Shown here: in pieces, positions 1 through 9,606 of the stretch | How positions within the stretch are numbered: position 1 is the stretch's first letter | How the letters are laid out: each line of letters starts with the position of its first letter | From: Brachionus rotundiformis | Taxonomy: Eukaryota; Rotifera; Eurotatoria; Ploima; Brachionidae | Direction of reading: 5' to 3' | Assembly (NCBI GenBank): GCA_016802295.1 | Contig: JAESIW010000199.1 | Location: forward strand, 1-23,062 | DNA length: 23,062 bases | Program-made: the position numbers and the translations under genes | Notes under the pieces: model-generated | The model's database searches: none | What the model was told of the DNA's origin: nothing | The model's input: only the letters and a program-made list of their open reading frames with translations

Positions 1-2656
1 TGGTATGAGACTTATAGAACAATGTGTAATAATAGGGCAATATTTCATATCGAATTATCAAGGCATTTCTGGCAGCTCGGACTACTTCATCAGTTTCAAA
101 AGCACCCTGTAAACAAATTATATTTTTAGATAAAGTTTTTTAAATAAAGTTAAAGAAATACTGGATCTTGGTGAATGTTGAACTCGTTGTTATGGTTACG
201 AGAGAATGGATAAAATGCACCCAAAGATGACCAGCGAGCACACATTTCACTTGTAGCATTGAGCCAAAAACCGCAAATATCTGCGCCTACATAAGAAATG
301 CCAAACAAATTAAACTCAAAAAGCCCAATTATTGAATAGTATAAATGTCTCCATAAAGAATGGTTGTCCTTTTGGAAAAAAAATTTTTATTCTATGTAAA
401 TAAATATATGTTTTTTATATACTCCAGTCCAGTGACCACTGTATTTACCACCGCCTAGAAATGTTGATCGGGTAATGACAAAACCTCTGCCTTTATTTTC
501 AAGCTTTCTGGCCGCTTCCCAAGTTGGTATGCTTTCATAGTAGCCGTACAAATTGTGCACATCGTAATGCTTGTACTCATCATTTTCACCTTGTAGACCA
601 ACCATGCAAAGGGTTTTTTGTGACAGTTTGGTACCAGCTCCATATAAATAAGATGATTTTGTTTTAACAGTCTCATACTCGTCATTCGGACATTTTAGTG
701 ACCAATAGGGCTTGCTTTCAACAGGCCAGTTGAATGGTCGTTCTTCATTTGTACCAAAAACTGCAGGCTCGTTCATATCCTTTAAAATTAATTATTTAAT
801 TTTTATTTCTAATTAATAAAATAATTAATTGTTATTTTTATTTTTAAATTCATTGCACTCACAATCCATAAACCATCGAATTTAAGCGTTTGGTGATGCC
901 TCAAAATTGAGTCGACCCACCATTTTTGGGTCGATTTTCTCATAAAGTCTGGATAAGCAACTTTTGCAGGAGGCCAGCACTTAACCAAATCGAATAAGAT
1001 AAGATAGAAAAATTTTTTTTTTAATTTACATAGCCGAGCATTATATCACTGCCAGTCTCGTTTCTGTCCGGACTTTGTCCCTTTGGCCAATTAATGAATA
1101 CATTATTTTGTATTCCAGTTGTGTATGGCCAATAGTCTGTCTCGTTGACAACAAGAGCAGGGTCAATCAGCAGGACAGTCTTCATGCCTCTTTGATGTAG
1201 CTGATCAAAATATTCTGGCAGGCCTTTCCAATTTACTGGATCAATGGTAAAATCCTTGCGCTTATCGAAATGGTCAATATCGGCTACTTGAGTATCCAAT
1301 GGGATACCATGCTTATCAAAACGATCCAGGACTTTTTTCATATCGTCAAGATCTAGATACCCATAGCGCGATATTTGAAAACCCAAGGCCCAATATGGTG
1401 GAAAAAATGTCCGACCAAAGTACTTAATTAATTAAATAAAAATAAATTTTTTTATTATTTTATTATTTTTTTTTTTCAATTACTTCAGTAAATTGCTGAA
1501 TGACATTCTCAGGTTCAGGGCCCAGAAACATATAAAAGTCCAATACGCCTCCAGTGGCTCGGTAAGTAAGACCCGGAGCTGGGCTGAACTCGTAATCCAA
1601 AGCATTCGAGTTGACCAACGCTACACCATGACTCTTTCCGTCATTTTCCATGCAAGTATAAAATGGTTGATTGGCATACAAATTTCCTTGATTGTACTTA
1701 AAAAGATTTCGCTTTATTTAGGGCAAATTTTTGAATATTCTTTACATTTTCAGGTGCCTCATCTCTGCCCCAAATTGGCCAATTTTGAAAATTTAAATTA
1801 TGCTTGAAGCTTTCGTGGCGATTTTCTCCAAAACCGTATACATTTTCTGATGGCAGCTTGGTACTAATTTGTTTGTGTAGCTTATCAAAAATAATTGGAC
1901 CCAAACTGGTATCCCAACTTTTTAATATGAGATAAAAATTAAAAAACTCAATTTAAAAAAAAGAGATATTTTTCTTACAGCACATTGCCAGTGCTTTTTC
2001 TGATGATTCTAAAATTAAAGATATCAGTGTCTACAATAACTTCGTATCTTGGGTCCCTAGCTCTACGGTTTGTATTTTTTATTTCAATAGGAACTTCATA
2101 TTCTTTGAGATCAGCATTTTCAATCTTTATAAAAAAATAAAAATTTTCCATAAAAATTAACTTTTTTGCCAATAATTCTAACTTTGAATCTCAAGGCATA
2201 GTCATCTAAAAATTCGAAAATCACTCGAAGATTTTTACTTGGTTTTTGAGCATTTCGGAGCTGAATTGTGTATGTCATACCAAGATCTGTTGATTCACTT
2301 TTGGTAATATTAAATGCGAGTTTATCTTTTTGGTAGAAACATGATGGTACATTTTGGTTATTATCAATTGAGTCATAGTCACAGTAATCTATTTTATCAC
2401 ACTCTATTTTAACATCTAAGAAATTTTGTTCGCCTTTGAGCCATGGAACGCAATCGATTCTTTGATCGCGTTCCACTGGAACTATTGGATCTGTTTTCGA
2501 ATCACTCGATCCTAAAACAACTCCAAGGACTATTCCAATAGTTGCCAGGACAATTAAAGTAGCACCAATGACCAGAACTAAAACTTTGTGCCTACTCAAC
2601 CAGCCTTTAAAACCGGGCTCCTTAATAGGACCTTCTTCTATTGAAGTCTTGCTCAT
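1..2656 (-). CDS. GH31 alpha-glucosidase, type II membrane-anchored (maltase-glucoamylase / acid alpha-glucosidase type), 3' end off window
   Basis: Exons by eye on the minus strand, 5' to 3': 2656-2183, 2124-1979, 1917-1746, 1696-1484, 1422-1030, 979-863, 779-423, 368-162, 106-<1. All introns are GT-AG, 49-83 bp, and join in frame. About 728 residues are visible of an expected 900 or so. A short cytoplasmic tail and one membrane segment (about residues 25-49) precede a trefoil-like Cys-rich stretch (RIDCVPW to SCFY), then the GH31 N-terminal beta domain and barrel. The nucleophile motif WIDMNEP is complete (Asp about 506), and HWTGDN carries the acid/base Asp (about 625). Family knowledge: retaining exo-alpha-glucosidases releasing glucose from maltose-type sugars or glycogen; the anchor suggests a cell-surface or secretory-pathway digestive enzyme. 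Lysosomal GAA-like and intestinal MGAM/SI-like assignments are not separable here. The start ATG directly precedes the anchor. Confidence 0.93.
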
Positions 2657-3375
2657 AATATCTAAAATGATTATTATTTACGATCAAACTTTTTTTTATT
2701 TATAATACAAGAGAACATTCTTGATTATTGTCATGGATATTACCAAAAATGATGGATTAATTTTTTACAACCTATGATAAGAAAACTGTTGTAATCATTT
2801 TTAAATTTTGTAATAATTTTCAAAAAATTATATAATTTATTATGTCATTATGAGATAGAGATAAAATTAATTTTTCTAATATTAAATAATTGGTATTAAA
2901 ACATTATAATTAGAATAAAGAAAAATTTTTAAAATATAAATTTAAAGCCAAAAAGTAGATGAAAAAAGAGGTGATTTTTGTTGTATCATCTCAGATATTT
3001 TATTAAAGTAAAATTTACCTTTTAAAATATCATTTAATTAAATGAAATAAGAAAAAAAAATTAGGGTGTAAAAATAATGCATTATTATTATACTATTTAA
3101 TGTGTAATCAATTAAGAAAAAGGCAACATACAAAGCCTAGATTATGAAAAATAAATAATAAGTTATAAAAATGTGGTAAGAGGATATTTATTTAATTAAA
3201 ACAAATTTTAAATCAAAAAAGAAGATAAGCAAAATTCACGAGATTAAATAATGGAAGATAAAATATTCAAATAATTTGAAAAAGTTATTAAATCATTTAT
3301 CAGCTAATTAAAAATATTTTAGCAAACAAAATAAATCTATGATAAAGCATTTTCTTTATAAATAAAAATTAAGTT
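2657..3375. other. AT-rich intergenic region upstream of the GH31 gene
   Basis: About 720 bp of very AT-rich sequence between the GH31 start codon and the first 5S/tRNA cassette. I see no coding frame, RNA gene or clear repeat. It presumably holds the GH31 promoter, but no single convincing TATA or initiator stands out from the AT background. Confidence 0.6.
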
Positions 3376-3501
3376 AAGCATTTTAATATTCTTTATTTGA
3401 CCACCAATAAAATATATGAAAAAAAATTGAATGAAATTTAAGTAAATAATTTATTTTTAATAAATGTCTATTAGAATTTCATTATTTGTTTAATTAAAAA
3501 A

Positions 3502-3578
3502 GCCACTACTCAGCTTCAGCAGAGCATTGTCTTATAAAGAGACTAGCTCAACACTGATGCCCTCTTCATCGAAGTGAC
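3502..3578 (-). ncRNA. candidate small structured RNA (77 nt), cassette copy A
   Basis: Read on the minus strand, this block of higher GC can fold into a nested structure: outer stem gtcact/agtggc, middle stem agggcat/atgctct (one G-U), inner hairpin gtct/agac with a 7-nt loop. A T6 run follows the outer stem directly, as expected for a Pol III terminator. It points away from the 5S gene. I do not recognise it: it lacks the signatures of U1, U2, U4, U5, U6 and of spliced-leader RNA. A divergent C/D snoRNA is possible (CGATGA near the 5' stem, CTGA near the 3' stem). Alternatively it may be a decayed exon, since copy C has an open frame here. No expression data. Confidence 0.4.
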
Positions 3579-3850
3579 CGTAGACAATTTAGATATCAAA
3601 ATACATACTTCTTAAATGATTTTTTTTAAAAGTGATTCTTTAATAAGCAAATATTCTCATACTTATAATAAACTTTTGATCAAATAGAAAAGGTTTTCTC
3701 TATTTAATTTAATCTAAAATAAAATAAAAACAACATTCACCATCTTTTTATTAGTTTATTTGTTTAATCAAAGTGTAAAAAATCTTTTTTTGAATTTAGT
3801 AATGTTAATAAAATTTAAATTTAAATGTGAGTTTTAATTTATCTTCGAAT

Positions 3851-3970
3851 GCCTAGGACCATATCACGTTGAATGCACCGGTTCTCGTCCGATCACCGAA
3901 GTTAAGCAACGTCGAGCCCGGTTAGTACTTGGATGGGTGACCGCCTGGGAATACCGCGTGTTCTAGGCTT
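3851..3970 (+). rRNA. 5S ribosomal RNA, copy A
   Basis: A 120-nt gene with the eukaryotic 5S pattern: 5' gcctagga pairs with 3' tctaggc to close helix I. The internal promoter region (gttaagcaacgtcgagccc, then ggttagtacttggatggg) is intact, as is the 3' arm cctgggaatacc. It is transcribed by Pol III into the large-subunit 5S rRNA. It has CCGCG at 3954-3958, where copy C and the animal consensus have CCGGG, which creates one C-C mismatch with CCCGG (3917-3921). It shares a cassette with tRNA-Lys about 330 bp downstream on the same strand. A short T5 run about 5 bp past the end could be the terminator. Confidence 0.97.
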
Positions 3971-4298
3971 TCATTTTTATTCTCTCTCATTTAACAAGTT
4001 TATTTTTTCTTTTAATAAAGTAATTAATTTTAAATTATTTATCTTTTTTATTTTAATTCAAAAGATCACTTTTTTTAAATTTAATTAAGTTAAGCATTCA
4101 GTTTATCAAGTTTTGTGTAATTTGGTACAAAAGTAGAGAAACAAATGTTTGAAAAATCTTATTTATTATTTTTTTTCCAAAAGGAAAAAGCTGGTTCTTT
4201 TAATAAAACATGGTATAATATTTTAAAAGTGGTTGATGACCATAAAAATCAATTTCTTATTTAAAAGATATGAGTGAATTATCTGAATAGAATAGCAG

Positions 4299-4371
4299 GC
4301 CCGGTTAGCTCAGTCGGTAGAGCGTGAGACTTTTAATCTCAAGGCCAAGGGTTCGAGCCCCTTATCGGGCG
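4299..4371 (+). tRNA. tRNA-Lys (anticodon TTT), copy A
   Basis: A 73-nt cloverleaf with no intron. Acceptor stem gcccggt/atcgggc (one G-U), D arm with A box tagctcagtcgg, anticodon stem tgaga/tctca around loop cttttaa giving TTT, and a T arm with B box ggttcgagcccc. Discriminator base is G. It lies downstream of 5S copy A on the same strand and is identical in all three cassette copies. Confidence 0.97.
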
Positions 4372-4374
4372 ATC

Positions 4375-4380
4375 TTTTTT
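4375..4380 (+). terminator. Pol III T-run terminator of tRNA-Lys copy A
   Basis: A run of six T starts three bases after the discriminator base of the tRNA. This is the usual Pol III stop signal. Confidence 0.75.
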
Positions 4381-4539
4381 CATATTACATTTTTTATACT
4401 TTTTTTTCAAACTTTTATTTGATTTCATTAATTTTAATTATTATTTCTATGAAATTTTTAAATCTGCTTCATTTACCTTGAATTTTTTTCCATATGCAAT
4501 AATTTTTCTTAGCATATAAAGAGTTTTGAGAGTTAATGT

Positions 4540-6350
4540 ATGCTTCGATTTGAAAAAAAATTAAAAATGTTGGCATCACTTTTATTTTTAACATTTACAT
4601 TAATATTTTTAATAATAATAAAATTTTTCAATTTGGTTACCAAATATATTGGTGATTATCAGCGAAAAAAATGCATCAAGCATTTGCCAATCGTTCCATT
4701 TCTGGGACACAAATTTCATCTTACAAAAAAGAGAACTGGTAAAAAGTTTTATTTTTTATGTATTAAAATTTTTTATCTAATTTTCTAGAACTTTATGACT
4801 ACTTTCTTGAGTTGAGTGAAGGCTTCAAAGATGAACCATTTTGGTGTTTGTGGATAGGTGACTTTTTTCTTTGCTGCATTCCATAAATTAATGTTCATAT
4901 TAGGTACTTTGCCTGTGGCAATTATTCACCGTTGTGATTTTGCTGATGTTTTCTTTACTTCTTCTCACCATACCAAAAAAGCCTGGCAGTACAATCTTGT
5001 TCATCCTTGGCTTGGTACCGGTCTGCTTACCAGGTTGTACTTCGAGTCTTAGTTTAAATTAATTTTTGTAAGTTTTGATTAAAGTGAAGGTGAAAAGTGG
5101 TACAATAGGCGAAGACTTCTTACCAAAGCTTATCATTTTGAGATTTTGGAAAAGTTCAATGAAATAATGAATCAGCATGCTGAATTATTGATACAGAAGT
5201 TTGAGAAATTGGTCAAAGAACATGGAAAAATCGAAATATTTAAAGAGTCCAAATTATGCACTCTGGACATCATATGCGAAACTGCAATGGGTGTAAATTT
5301 GGAATCGCACAAATGCGCCAATTGGGAATATGTGTCATGTGTGGATAAGTAAATCTAAATTTAATTTTACTTTTTTTTAAAAATAAATATTAAATCTAAA
5401 AAATTATGCTCCAAAAAATATTGAGCTATTGTTTTTGTCTTTAAGGGCTTCCAAGTTGTTAAACGATCGTTTTAATTCGCCCTGGTTGTGGTCAGACCTT
5501 GTCTACTATAGAACAGAGCCTGGTAAAGAGTTCAAAAAGTGTCTTAGTGTACTTCATAAATTTACCAAGGACATTATAATACAAAGAGATAAGGAATTTG
5601 ATGAATTGAGCTTGGAATCTAAAAAAAAATTTGCTTTTTTGGACATCTTATTGGCAGCCAAGAGAAGCGATTCTGTGCTGACTTTTGAAGATATCCAAGA
5701 AGAAGTAGATACTTTTATGTTCGAAGGTCATGATACAACTGCTTCTTGTTTGGCTTGGACCATTCTTCTTCTGGCTGAAAATCAGACAGTTCAAGAAAAA
5801 CTTTTCCAAGAAATTGACCAAGAATTAGGCAAGAACAATAAATTAATATTAAAAATGTCTTATTTTTTTAAAAGATAATTCAAGTGAACAATTATCGTCC
5901 AACAATTTAAAAAAATTAAAATATTTGGAGTGTGTGATAAAAGAATCTATGCGATTGTATCCACCTGTACCATACATAGGTAGAACAATTACTGAAGATT
6001 GTTTTATCGGTGGCCATTCATTTTAAAAAAATGACCCTGTTATTATAGCAGTTTGTTCAATCCATAGGGATGAACGCTTTTTTGCCAATCCGGAACAATT
6101 TTTACCAGAACGATTTTTAAATGACAATGAAATAAGCAAGCATCCTTACTGTTATATTCCGTTTTCAGCTGGCAGAAGAAATTGTATTGGACAGAAATTT
6201 GCCATGATGGAAATGAAGATTATTTTGACAAGTATTGTCAGAAAATTTAAAATTAGATCTGATAGAAAATTATCTGATGTAGTTAAGGTAGCTGAGTTGA
6301 CTCTACACACTATTGATCAAGTTTTGGTCAATTTAGAACCAAGGTTTTAA
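4540..6350 (+). CDS. cytochrome P450, CYP4 family type, interrupted by one in-frame stop (nonsense allele or young pseudogene)
   Basis: Six exons by eye: 4540-4738, 4789-4857, 4904-5033, 5085-5348, 5446-5828, 5875-6350; phases match throughout, giving 506 codons, a normal CYP4 length. The N-terminus has a signal-anchor segment (about residues 11-31), implying an ER-membrane monooxygenase. I-helix FEGHDTTAS (exon 5), K-helix ESMR (372-375), LPERF and heme loop FSAGRRNCIG (Cys 452) are all present. Family role: NADPH-P450 reductase-dependent omega-hydroxylation of fatty acids or oxidation of xenobiotics. Anomalies: TAA at 6024-6026 (codon 399) lies between the K-helix and heme loop, so the product as read lacks the heme ligand; the last intron starts with GC. 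Everything after the stop stays in frame and well conserved. An alternative start is the ATG at 4567. A TATA-like catataaag lies just upstream at about 4513. Confidence 0.9.
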
Positions 6351-6714
6351 ATAAAAATTTTGATAAAGTTTAACCAATTTTTTTTCTTAGAACTTTTTAA
6401 GTATTAAATTTTGCTCTACTCTAAATAAAGGTAAAACTCATTTATTTATTACATTTATTTGCTGAATTAATACTTTAAAATAAAAATGCACAATCATTTG
6501 ACAGAAAAACTTAATTAAATATTCTAAGCTTTTTATATAAATTAATTGAAAATTAAAACAGCACTTTTGATTTAAAAACTGCCTTAATCATAATGCTTTC
6601 CAGATCATTTTGTGATGCATTTAATTCAACAATGAGTTGACAAAAAATTTATTATAAATAATAGTAAAAATAATAATTTTTGATCAATAAATAAAAAAAA
6701 ACAAATTCTTGAAA
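6351..6714. other. intergenic spacer between P450 and SDR genes
   Basis: AT-rich. An AATAAA-type poly(A) signal overlaps the P450 terminal region at about 6349-6355. A TATA-like tataaata near 6652-6660 precedes the SDR start by about 60 bp. No gene is seen. Confidence 0.5.
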
Positions 6715-7770
6715 ATGAGCAACCAAGAAAAACTTATTTTGGTAACTGGAGCAAGTGGTTACATTGCTCTGAATGTAATTCAACAACTTGCTAAATTGCC
6801 ACATCGTGTGAGAGCCACGGTGAGGAATTCAAAGGACGAAAAAAAGATAGAATTGGTTAAAAAAGCAGCCAAGGGAAGCAAGCACCCCATAGAGATTGTT
6901 TCAGCAGACTTGATGAAAGCTGATACTTGGCCCCAAGCTTGCAAAGGAGTCGAGTAATTTGTCTTTTTTTCCTCAATTAATTTTTAAAAATAATATCAAT
7001 TAATTGAATTGTAAAGCATTGTTTTGCATATGGCAAGTCCGTTTCCAGCTGAAACACCAGAAGATCCAGAGAATAATTTACTGAAGCCTGCAATTGATGG
7101 AACCAAGAATGTTCTTAGTGCGGCACATGATGCCAAAGTAAGCCGTGTAGTAGTTACATCAAGTTGTGCTGCTGTTTACAATTTTGGTTCTCAAAGTTCA
7201 ACATTTACCGAAAAAGACTGGAATAATCCGGATACAGCAACACCATATTTCAAGTCTAAAATCTTGGCTGAAAAATTCGCTTGGGATTTTGTTGAAGAGA
7301 AGAAAAAGAAAGGCGAAAAATGCTTTGAATTGGCAGTAATTAATCCATGCTTTGTTCTTGGTCCGTCACTTGGTGACCCTAGTTCACTTGGAACATCTGA
7401 GAAATTTATTTGGGCATTGATGCAAGGTATAAAAGAAAAGGATAATGAGTTTTATATTGGTCATTGTGATGTCAGAGATGTTGCTTTGGCTCACATAAAA
7501 GCGGCTTTTTTGCCTCAAGCCGCTGGTCACAGACACATCATTGAGTCAAAATGGTCATCGAATAGAGAAGTTTTCGAAATTCTTAAGAAAAAATATGCAA
7601 ATCAAGGATATAAATTGGTAACTGAATTTGCAAAAGCCGACAAGCCAAACAAAAAATCAGACACCACTCGAATGACCAAAGTTCTTGGAGTACCAATTAC
7701 TGACCATGAAAAAACAATAATAGATATGGCCGAAAGTCTAATCAAATCAGGCTCCATCAAAAAGAATTAG
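6715..7770 (+). CDS. NAD(P)H-dependent reductase, extended SDR family, dihydroflavonol-4-reductase-like
   Basis: Two exons, 6715-6953 and 7017-7770, joined GA|C in frame by a 63-bp GT-AG intron; the product is 330 residues, typical for the family. The N-terminal Rossmann motif TGASGYIA (residues 11-18) binds the dinucleotide. TSSCAAVY (about 127-134) contains the catalytic Ser, and YFKSK (Tyr 157, Lys 161) is the YxxxK active site. NPCFVLGP is the usual post-catalytic strand of this family. Family knowledge: cytosolic NADPH-linked reduction of aldehydes or ketones. In animals the substrate is usually unknown, and flavonoid metabolism should not be inferred from the name. It lies about 360 bp downstream of the P450 on the same strand, between the inverted cassette arms. 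The start is the first ATG with an open frame; the TTG six bases upstream is not needed. An AATAAA lies at about 7812. Confidence 0.92.
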
Positions 7771-8562
7771 ATTTATTTTATCCTTTTAAAAAAGCATTTT
7801 ATTAGATATTAAATAAAATTTTTCATAACTAATTTTAAATTTATCTAGTTTTTATTTCCAACTCTCATGGTCTAAAACAAACCAAAATAACCGATTATTT
7901 AACTTTAGAAATTTCAATATAACAAAATCTAAAATTTTTTATATGTAGTTCAAATTTTAATAGATATAGATAAAAAAGAGTATAATACAATTATCAATTT
8001 TTCTTTTATCTATGTTAAAATTTTTTTATTTATTTAAATTATAGATCGGCGGTGTGGCGAGTTGGAAGGGAAACTTAGTTTTTTTTCAGCATCATAAAAA
8101 AAAAATTATTGAAAGCAGAACTTAATCCGAACAAAAAGTGTTAAATTAGAGTTTGTTAAATACAAAAAAAGAATAGACAACTTGAATTAATGTTAAAAAA
8201 ACAAATCTTGTTATATCATTATTCAACAAACAAATTATTCATGTAAATAGTAAAAAACAATTTTTCTTTAAAAATCAATATTAAAATGCAATTAAGACAA
8301 TTGAGTGATCTAAAATTAGCTTTTAAATATTACAAAATAAGTATTCATAAAAATTTGAAATAAAAGTATAAAAAATGTAATTTATTTATTTATTTATTAT
8401 TTCAATTGACGCCTCGTAGGCGATGTTATAAAATAAAAAGAGAGAAAGAGCAAGAGAAGAAAAAGAAAATAAAAATGATAAAAATATACTAGTTAAATAA
8501 GTTTGTTTTCTAAATTTTTTAAATTATATTTCTAGTTTTCTTACATAATTAAGATAATTAGA
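7771..8562. other. intergenic region between SDR gene and right cassette arm
   Basis: AT-rich and without a coding frame. A small GC-rich patch at 8044-8080 ends in a T8 run; I cannot assign it. A (TTTA)n run with a hairpin near 8380-8422 is listed separately. Confidence 0.5.
8379..8422 (-). mobile_element. possible 3' tail of a non-LTR retrotransposon: hairpin plus (TAAA)n
   Basis: Read on the minus strand, a perfect 5-bp stem with a 3-nt loop (cgcct acg aggcg, 8422-8410) is followed by gtcaattg and a tetranucleotide run of TAAA units. CR1/L2/Jockey-type elements often end with a short hairpin and such a microsatellite tail. No reverse transcriptase sequence is seen beside it, so this would be a severely truncated insertion or a chance hairpin next to a simple repeat. 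Confidence 0.3.
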
Positions 8563-8577
8563 AATATGAAAAAAGAT

Positions 8578-8650
8578 CGCCCGATAAGGGGCTCGAACCC
8601 TTGGCCTTGAGATTAAAAGTCTCACGCTCTACCGACTGAGCTAACCGGGC
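8578..8650 (-). tRNA. tRNA-Lys (anticodon TTT), copy B
   Basis: Identical in sequence to the tRNA at 4299-4371, on the opposite strand. Anticodon loop cttttaa gives TTT, and A and B boxes are intact. The T6 terminator lies at 8569-8574 (read on the minus strand). Confidence 0.97.
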
Positions 8651-8978
8651 CTGCTATTCTATTCAGATAATTCACTCATATCTTTTAAATAAGAAATTGA
8701 TTTTTATGGTCATCAACCACTTTTAAAATATTATACCATGTTTTATTAAAAGAACCAGCTTTTTCCTTTTGGAAAAAAAATAATAAATAAGATTTTTCAA
8801 ACATTTGTTTCTCTACTTTTGTACCAAATTACACAAAACTTGATAAACTGAATGCTTAACTTAATTAAATTTAAAAAAAGTGATCTTTTGAATTAAAATA
8901 AAAAAGATAAATAATTTAAAATTAATTACTTTATTAAAAGAAAAAATAAACTTGTTAAATGAGAGAGAATAAAAATGA

Positions 8979-9098
8979 AAGCCTAGAACACGCGGTATTC
9001 CCAGGCGGTCACCCATCCAAGTACTAACCGGGCTCGACGTTGCTTAACTTCGGTGATCGGACGAGAACCGGTGCATTCAACGTGATATGGTCCTAGGC
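8979..9098 (-). rRNA. 5S ribosomal RNA, copy B
   Basis: A 120-nt gene identical to copy A, including the unusual CCGCG in the 3' domain helix. Same strand as tRNA-Lys copy B, which lies downstream of it. Confidence 0.97.
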
Positions 9099-9370
9099 AT
9101 TCGAAGATAAATTAAAACTCACATTTAAATTTAAATTTTATTAACATTACTAAATTCAAAAAAAGATTTTTTACACTTTGATTAAACAAATAAACTAATA
9201 AAAAGATGGTGAATGTTGTTTTTATTTTATTTTAGATTAAATTAAATAGAGAAAACCTTTTCTATTTGATCAAAAGTTTATTATAAGTATGAGAATATTT
9301 GCTTATTAAAGAATCACTTTTAAAAAAAATCATTTAAGAAGTATGTATTTTGATATCTAAATTGTCTACG

Positions 9371-9447
9371 GTCACTTCGATGAAGAGGGCATCAGTGTTG
9401 AGCTAGTCTCTTTATAAGACAATGCTCTGCTGAAGCTGAGTAGTGGC
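9371..9447 (+). ncRNA. candidate small structured RNA (77 nt), cassette copy B
   Basis: Identical to the copy at 3502-3578. Outer stem gtcact/agtggc, middle stem agggcat/atgctct, inner hairpin gtct/agac. T6 terminator-like run at 9448-9453. Read as a protein frame it contains two stops (FDI*IV and SL*DN), so a coding role for this copy is unlikely. Confidence 0.4.
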
Positions 9448-9572
9448 TTTTTTAATTAAACAAATAATGAAATTCTAATAGACATTTAATAAAAATTAAT
9501 AATTAACTTAAATTTCATTCAATTTTTTTTCATATATTTTATTGGTGGTCAAATAAAGAATATTAAAATGCT

Positions 9573-9578
9573 TTTATT
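9573..9578 (-). promoter_or_regulatory. probable poly(A) signal AATAAA of the DEG/ENaC gene
   Basis: The minus strand reads AATAAA about 30 bp after the TGA stop of the channel gene. It begins exactly where similarity to the other cassette arm starts. Confidence 0.5.
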
Positions 9579-9606
9579 AAAAATTGTTGTTTTTTTTAAG
9601 TTCTAA

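Larger units (their letters stand above)
3376..4386 (+). repeat. 5S rRNA / tRNA-Lys cassette, copy A (left arm of inverted repeat)
   Basis: This 1,011-bp segment recurs as the reverse complement at 8563-9573. By eye the arms are identical except for four A/T differences within 3435-3460. In this orientation it holds the divergent 77-nt structured element, the 5S rRNA gene and tRNA-Lys, in that order. Similarity stops sharply: on the left at the AAG before cattttaatattc, on the right after the tRNA terminator. A shorter, more diverged copy lies at 16835-17740. Confidence 0.93.
8563..9573 (-). repeat. 5S rRNA / tRNA-Lys cassette, copy B (right arm of inverted repeat)
   Basis: Reverse complement of 3376-4386, equal in length (1,011 bp) and near-identical by eye. 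The two arms enclose about 4.2 kb with the P450 and SDR genes. The right end lies 33 bp from the stop codon of the DEG/ENaC gene, and that gene's likely poly(A) signal begins at the arm boundary. Confidence 0.93.

Noticed and set aside
1493..1807. 104-codon plus-strand open frame
   Set aside because: It runs antisense through GH31 exons at 1484-1696 and 1746-1917, whose minus-strand translation matches the family.
9371..9447. Spliced-leader RNA linked to 5S, as in nematodes
   Set aside because: No splice donor after a leader and no Sm-site-like AATTTTTGG in the block.
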